Shown here piece after piece: positions 61,727-64,000 of a DNA stretch of 64,000 nt; position 1 is the stretch's first letter; every line of letters begins with the position of its first letter. The DNA is from Eutrophocola sp964503965 (GTDB lineage: Bacteria > Pseudomonadota > Gammaproteobacteria > Pseudomonadales > Pseudohongiellaceae), in contig CAZDCK010000001.1 in assembly GCA_964503965.1 (NCBI GenBank), positions 1 through 64,000 of the forward strand. Direction: 5' to 3'. A program made the translations under genes and the position numbers. The notes under the pieces were generated by a model, which saw only the letters and a program-made list of their open reading frames with translations, was not told where the DNA came from and did no database searches.

Positions 61727-63958
61727 TCAGAAGCGAAAAGTTTTGGTGTACTTGAGAACTATTTCCGCATTATTGGAATTCAGCCCTGCAAAGACGCCCT
61801 CAGAATCGAAGTTGTAATTAACGACAAGGTACAGATCCTCACCAGCCTGGGGATTCCATCGCAGTCGGCTGTTGATTCCTACCACATCGGAGAAATTGTC
61901 ATACTGGATCAGGTTGATCCAGGACAGTTTTGAGTTGAACGCATAATTGGCATTTGCCGACACCAGTCGCACATCAAACTCACCACCCTGGACAGGAAGC
62001 TCAATATCCTGGTGGTTGTAATTGAAGCCCAGGTTAATGTGCTCATTGGGCTGCCAGTCGAATCCGGCATTTATCTGCATTCTTTCACCATTGAAATAAT
62101 CTCCGATGGAGAAATTTACACTGGGTGAAAACTCCAGCTGATTGGAGAGACTTGCCTCCATATTAAAACCACTGAAAGTATAGTCTCCGGCAGGAATAAT
62201 GACCCCCGGACGAATGGAAAAGTCCTGGCGCAGGCCTTCCCGGTTACGAAACCCGCCAAAACCCACCCGATCACCACGATGGGTGTTGAAGTTCATCATT
62301 CGCCAGAACCAGTTTTCACTCTGCATTTCTCCGGTATCAAGGAAGCGGGTATGGTTGAAACGCATGAAGGAAAAGATATTTCGCAGGGTTTTATGGCCGC
62401 GCAGGAAATATCGTCCTACACCTCCAATATTAAAGCTTTCCACACCGGTATTGTTGGCAAAGCCCAGGGCTGGATTGAAGTCTTCACCAAAGTACTCGTA
62501 ATTGACGAAACCGGCTATACCACTGTTCTGGGTATCCAGGTTGGCCTGAATTCCGTAGGCTTTATCATCGCCATTTAATCCACTGGTGTCAGATTGCTGG
62601 TACCAGGTATTACTGCGCAGAGTATGGGTATCGGAGAAGTGGGTGTTCTGGTAACGAAAATCCATACCAACAACAGTATTATCGATGCCCCTGCTGGGAT
62701 CACCATGAGTCACGATGGCCCCAACACTGGATTCGGAAAGCACATTGGCAGCCGCCCTGGCTACAAAGACATTCTGGCCGTCCAGCCCCGCTGTTTCACC
62801 CTGACTTACGGCCAAGCCACCGACATTCCAGCGCCCCAGGCGACCAGTCAGTTTCACGCCGGCATCAATATCAACCGGATTTCCAGTCCTGCTCAGGCCA
62901 ATACGACGTGAATAAAACGGAATACCATTCTGGTTCAGGCCTCCAAAACTGAAAATATCCAGATCCTGAAGGAAGAAGTCACGTTTTTCAGGAAAAAACA
63001 GGGAGAATCGGCTCAGGTTGACCTGTCGGTTGTCCACTTCAGTTGCTGAGAAATCCGTATTGAATGTCACTGCACCGGTCAGGTTGGGAGTGATTTTATA
63101 GAACACATTGAGCGATGGATCAAAGCGCTGACCAGTTACACCCCCGGCCTGGTAATCTTTCGAACCAGCCATGGTCATGGAGGGAATAATGTCCAGGCCC
63201 TTTCCCTGTCTAATATCACGAATGCCGTAAATCAGGCCGGTTGTCGTCGGATTGATGCTCCTGTTGAAAGATGACCAGGCCAACTCCTCACGCTTACGCG
63301 CAACTGTGCGGGCAATGGTAAAACCCCATTCCTCAGATTCCGGGTCAAAGTTCAGTGTATTGAAAGGAATAGCAACTTCTGCAACCCACCCATCGTCAGT
63401 GATACGGGATTCCACCTGCCAGATACCTGTCCAGTCACGGTTCAGGTCATTGGGATTTTCGTAGACGCCTTCACGACGAATGCCATTGGGATTGACCTGG
63501 AAATGATACCCTGTACGTCCGTTGTTGAAGGTATCAAGAATAAACTCAAAGGCATCGTCACTGCCCAGTCCACCACCCTGTACCAGTTGCCTGGCAATGA
63601 TTCGGTCCGCTTCACTATCGAAGAGCCTTGCGCCGACAAAGAAAAAGCGGTCATTGTACGTGATATAGAAGATGGACTCTTCAGACGGGTCTCCGTGATC
63701 TACGGGCTGGAACTGATGTAAATCTGCAATAACCGTAGCCGATTGCCAGACTTCGTCTTCAAGATTTCCGTCTATGACCGGAGCACTGTTGGTGCGTGCA
63801 ATCTGGATTCGTTTCCGGGTTGCCTGAATATCCAGATTTCCCCTGAATTCATCATCCCTGCTGGAAACAAATTCACTTTCCGGAAGCTGGGCCATTGCAC
63901 CGCTGCAAAGGCAAAAAGCCATAATTATCGGAACGACGGACAGTAAGTGACGAGTCAT
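61727..63958 (-). CDS. DUF5916 outer-membrane protein with CBM9-like N-terminal domain
   Basis: 743 residues with a signal peptide (VPIIMAFCLCSGAMAQ). The N-terminal carbohydrate-binding-9-like module runs from about residue 45 to 230 (APVIDGNLEDEVWQSA, then DDGWVAEVAIPFNTLNF). The rest is a DUF5916 beta-barrel (ITPNLTGAVTFNTDFSATEVD, SLFFPEKRDFFLQD) ending in an aromatic Phe (YTKTFRF), as outer-membrane barrels do. Such proteins are common in marine bacteria; the ligand is unknown. Confidence 0.9.
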   Translation of the reverse strand: MTRHLLSVVPIIMAFCLCSGAMAQLPESEFVSSRDDEFRGNLDIQATRKRIQIARTNSAPVIDGNLEDEVWQSATVIADLHQFQPVDHGDPSEESIFYITYNDRFFFVGARLFDSEADRIIARQLVQGGGLGSDDAFEFILDTFNNGRTGYHFQVNPNGIRREGVYENPNDLNRDWTGIWQVESRITDDGWVAEVAIPFNTLNFDPESEEWGFTIARTVARKREELAWSSFNRSINPTTTGLIYGIRDIRQGKGLDIIPSMTMAGSKDYQAGGVTGQRFDPSLNVFYKITPNLTGAVTFNTDFSATEVDNRQVNLSRFSLFFPEKRDFFLQDLDIFSFGGLNQNGIPFYSRRIGLSRTGNPVDIDAGVKLTGRLGRWNVGGLAVSQGETAGLDGQNVFVARAAANVLSESSVGAIVTHGDPSRGIDNTVVGMDFRYQNTHFSDTHTLRSNTWYQQSDTSGLNGDDKAYGIQANLDTQNSGIAGFVNYEYFGEDFNPALGFANNTGVESFNIGGVGRYFLRGHKTLRNIFSFMRFNHTRFLDTGEMQSENWFWRMMNFNTHRGDRVGFGGFRNREGLRQDFSIRPGVIIPAGDYTFSGFNMEASLSNQLEFSPSVNFSIGDYFNGERMQINAGFDWQPNEHINLGFNYNHQDIELPVQGGEFDVRLVSANANYAFNSKLSWINLIQYDNFSDVVGINSRLRWNPQAGEDLYLVVNYNFDSEGVFAGLNSNNAEIVLKYTKTFRF

Positions 63959-64000
63959 TAAAAAGAGGATGCTTTACCGGCGGAAATTTTGGTCGCGAGT

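Overview
The window reads as a Gram-negative gammaproteobacterial chromosome of middling GC. It carries the envelope, lipoate and cell-shape genes lnt, leuS-lptE, holA, lipA-lipB-ybeD-dacA-rlpA-rodA-mrdA-rlmH-rsfS-nadD-proA in a Pseudomonas-like arrangement, with leuS-lptE and holA facing the inverted lipA...proA operon. Secreted DUF5916, DUF1592 and gamma-glutamyltransferase proteins and spinster-type MFS and SSS transporters would fit an aquatic, possibly marine, oligotrophic gammaproteobacterium. That placement is inference. No rRNA, tRNA, CRISPR array, transposase or phage gene was seen.

Layout. 1-218: 3' end of lnt. 232-7338: an AEC permease, a DegQ-type protease, a split YeeE/YedE transporter pair with a Prx5-like peroxiredoxin, and a secreted M3 oligopeptidase. 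7305-17873: a sugar-acid catabolism region with gluconokinase, L-idonate 5-dehydrogenase, 6-phosphogluconate dehydrogenase, a QorB-like reductase, an esterase, an SDR, a 2-ketoacid reductase, an IdnO-like gluconate 5-dehydrogenase, an MFS carrier and an isocitrate-lyase/PEP-mutase superfamily protein. Together they could bring idonate and 2- or 5-ketogluconate to gluconate, 6-phosphogluconate and ribulose 5-phosphate. 17984-19337: a diguanylate cyclase facing a small unknown gene. 19607-22763: leuS, lptE and a tiny lipoprotein. 22858-46608: a roughly 24 kb accessory block between lptE and holA. It holds a sodium/solute symporter with ThuA-like and beta-helix secreted proteins, many small unknowns, CHAD and DUF2332 proteins, trmO, a DUF1592 cytochrome-like gene, a gamma-glutamyltransferase, a deacetylase-like protein, a 2OG-Fe(II) oxygenase, a TonB-C-like protein and a Na/Pi cotransporter. 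46661-58215: holA and the convergent lipA...proA operon. 58275-61001: a GIY-YIG protein and serA-serC. 61009-63958: a TPR-like protein and a DUF5916 outer-membrane protein.

Most notable: two accessory genes are each split by a single in-frame TGA with the coding frame intact on both sides, and a third nearby lacks any normal start codon at its homologous N-terminus. There is also a tandem pair of related unknown genes, a minus-strand terminator embedded in the 3' end of the diguanylate cyclase gene, and two large insertions into the lnt-leuS-lptE-holA backbone. Five clear intrinsic terminators were found. No regulator gene was recognised for the sugar-acid cluster.
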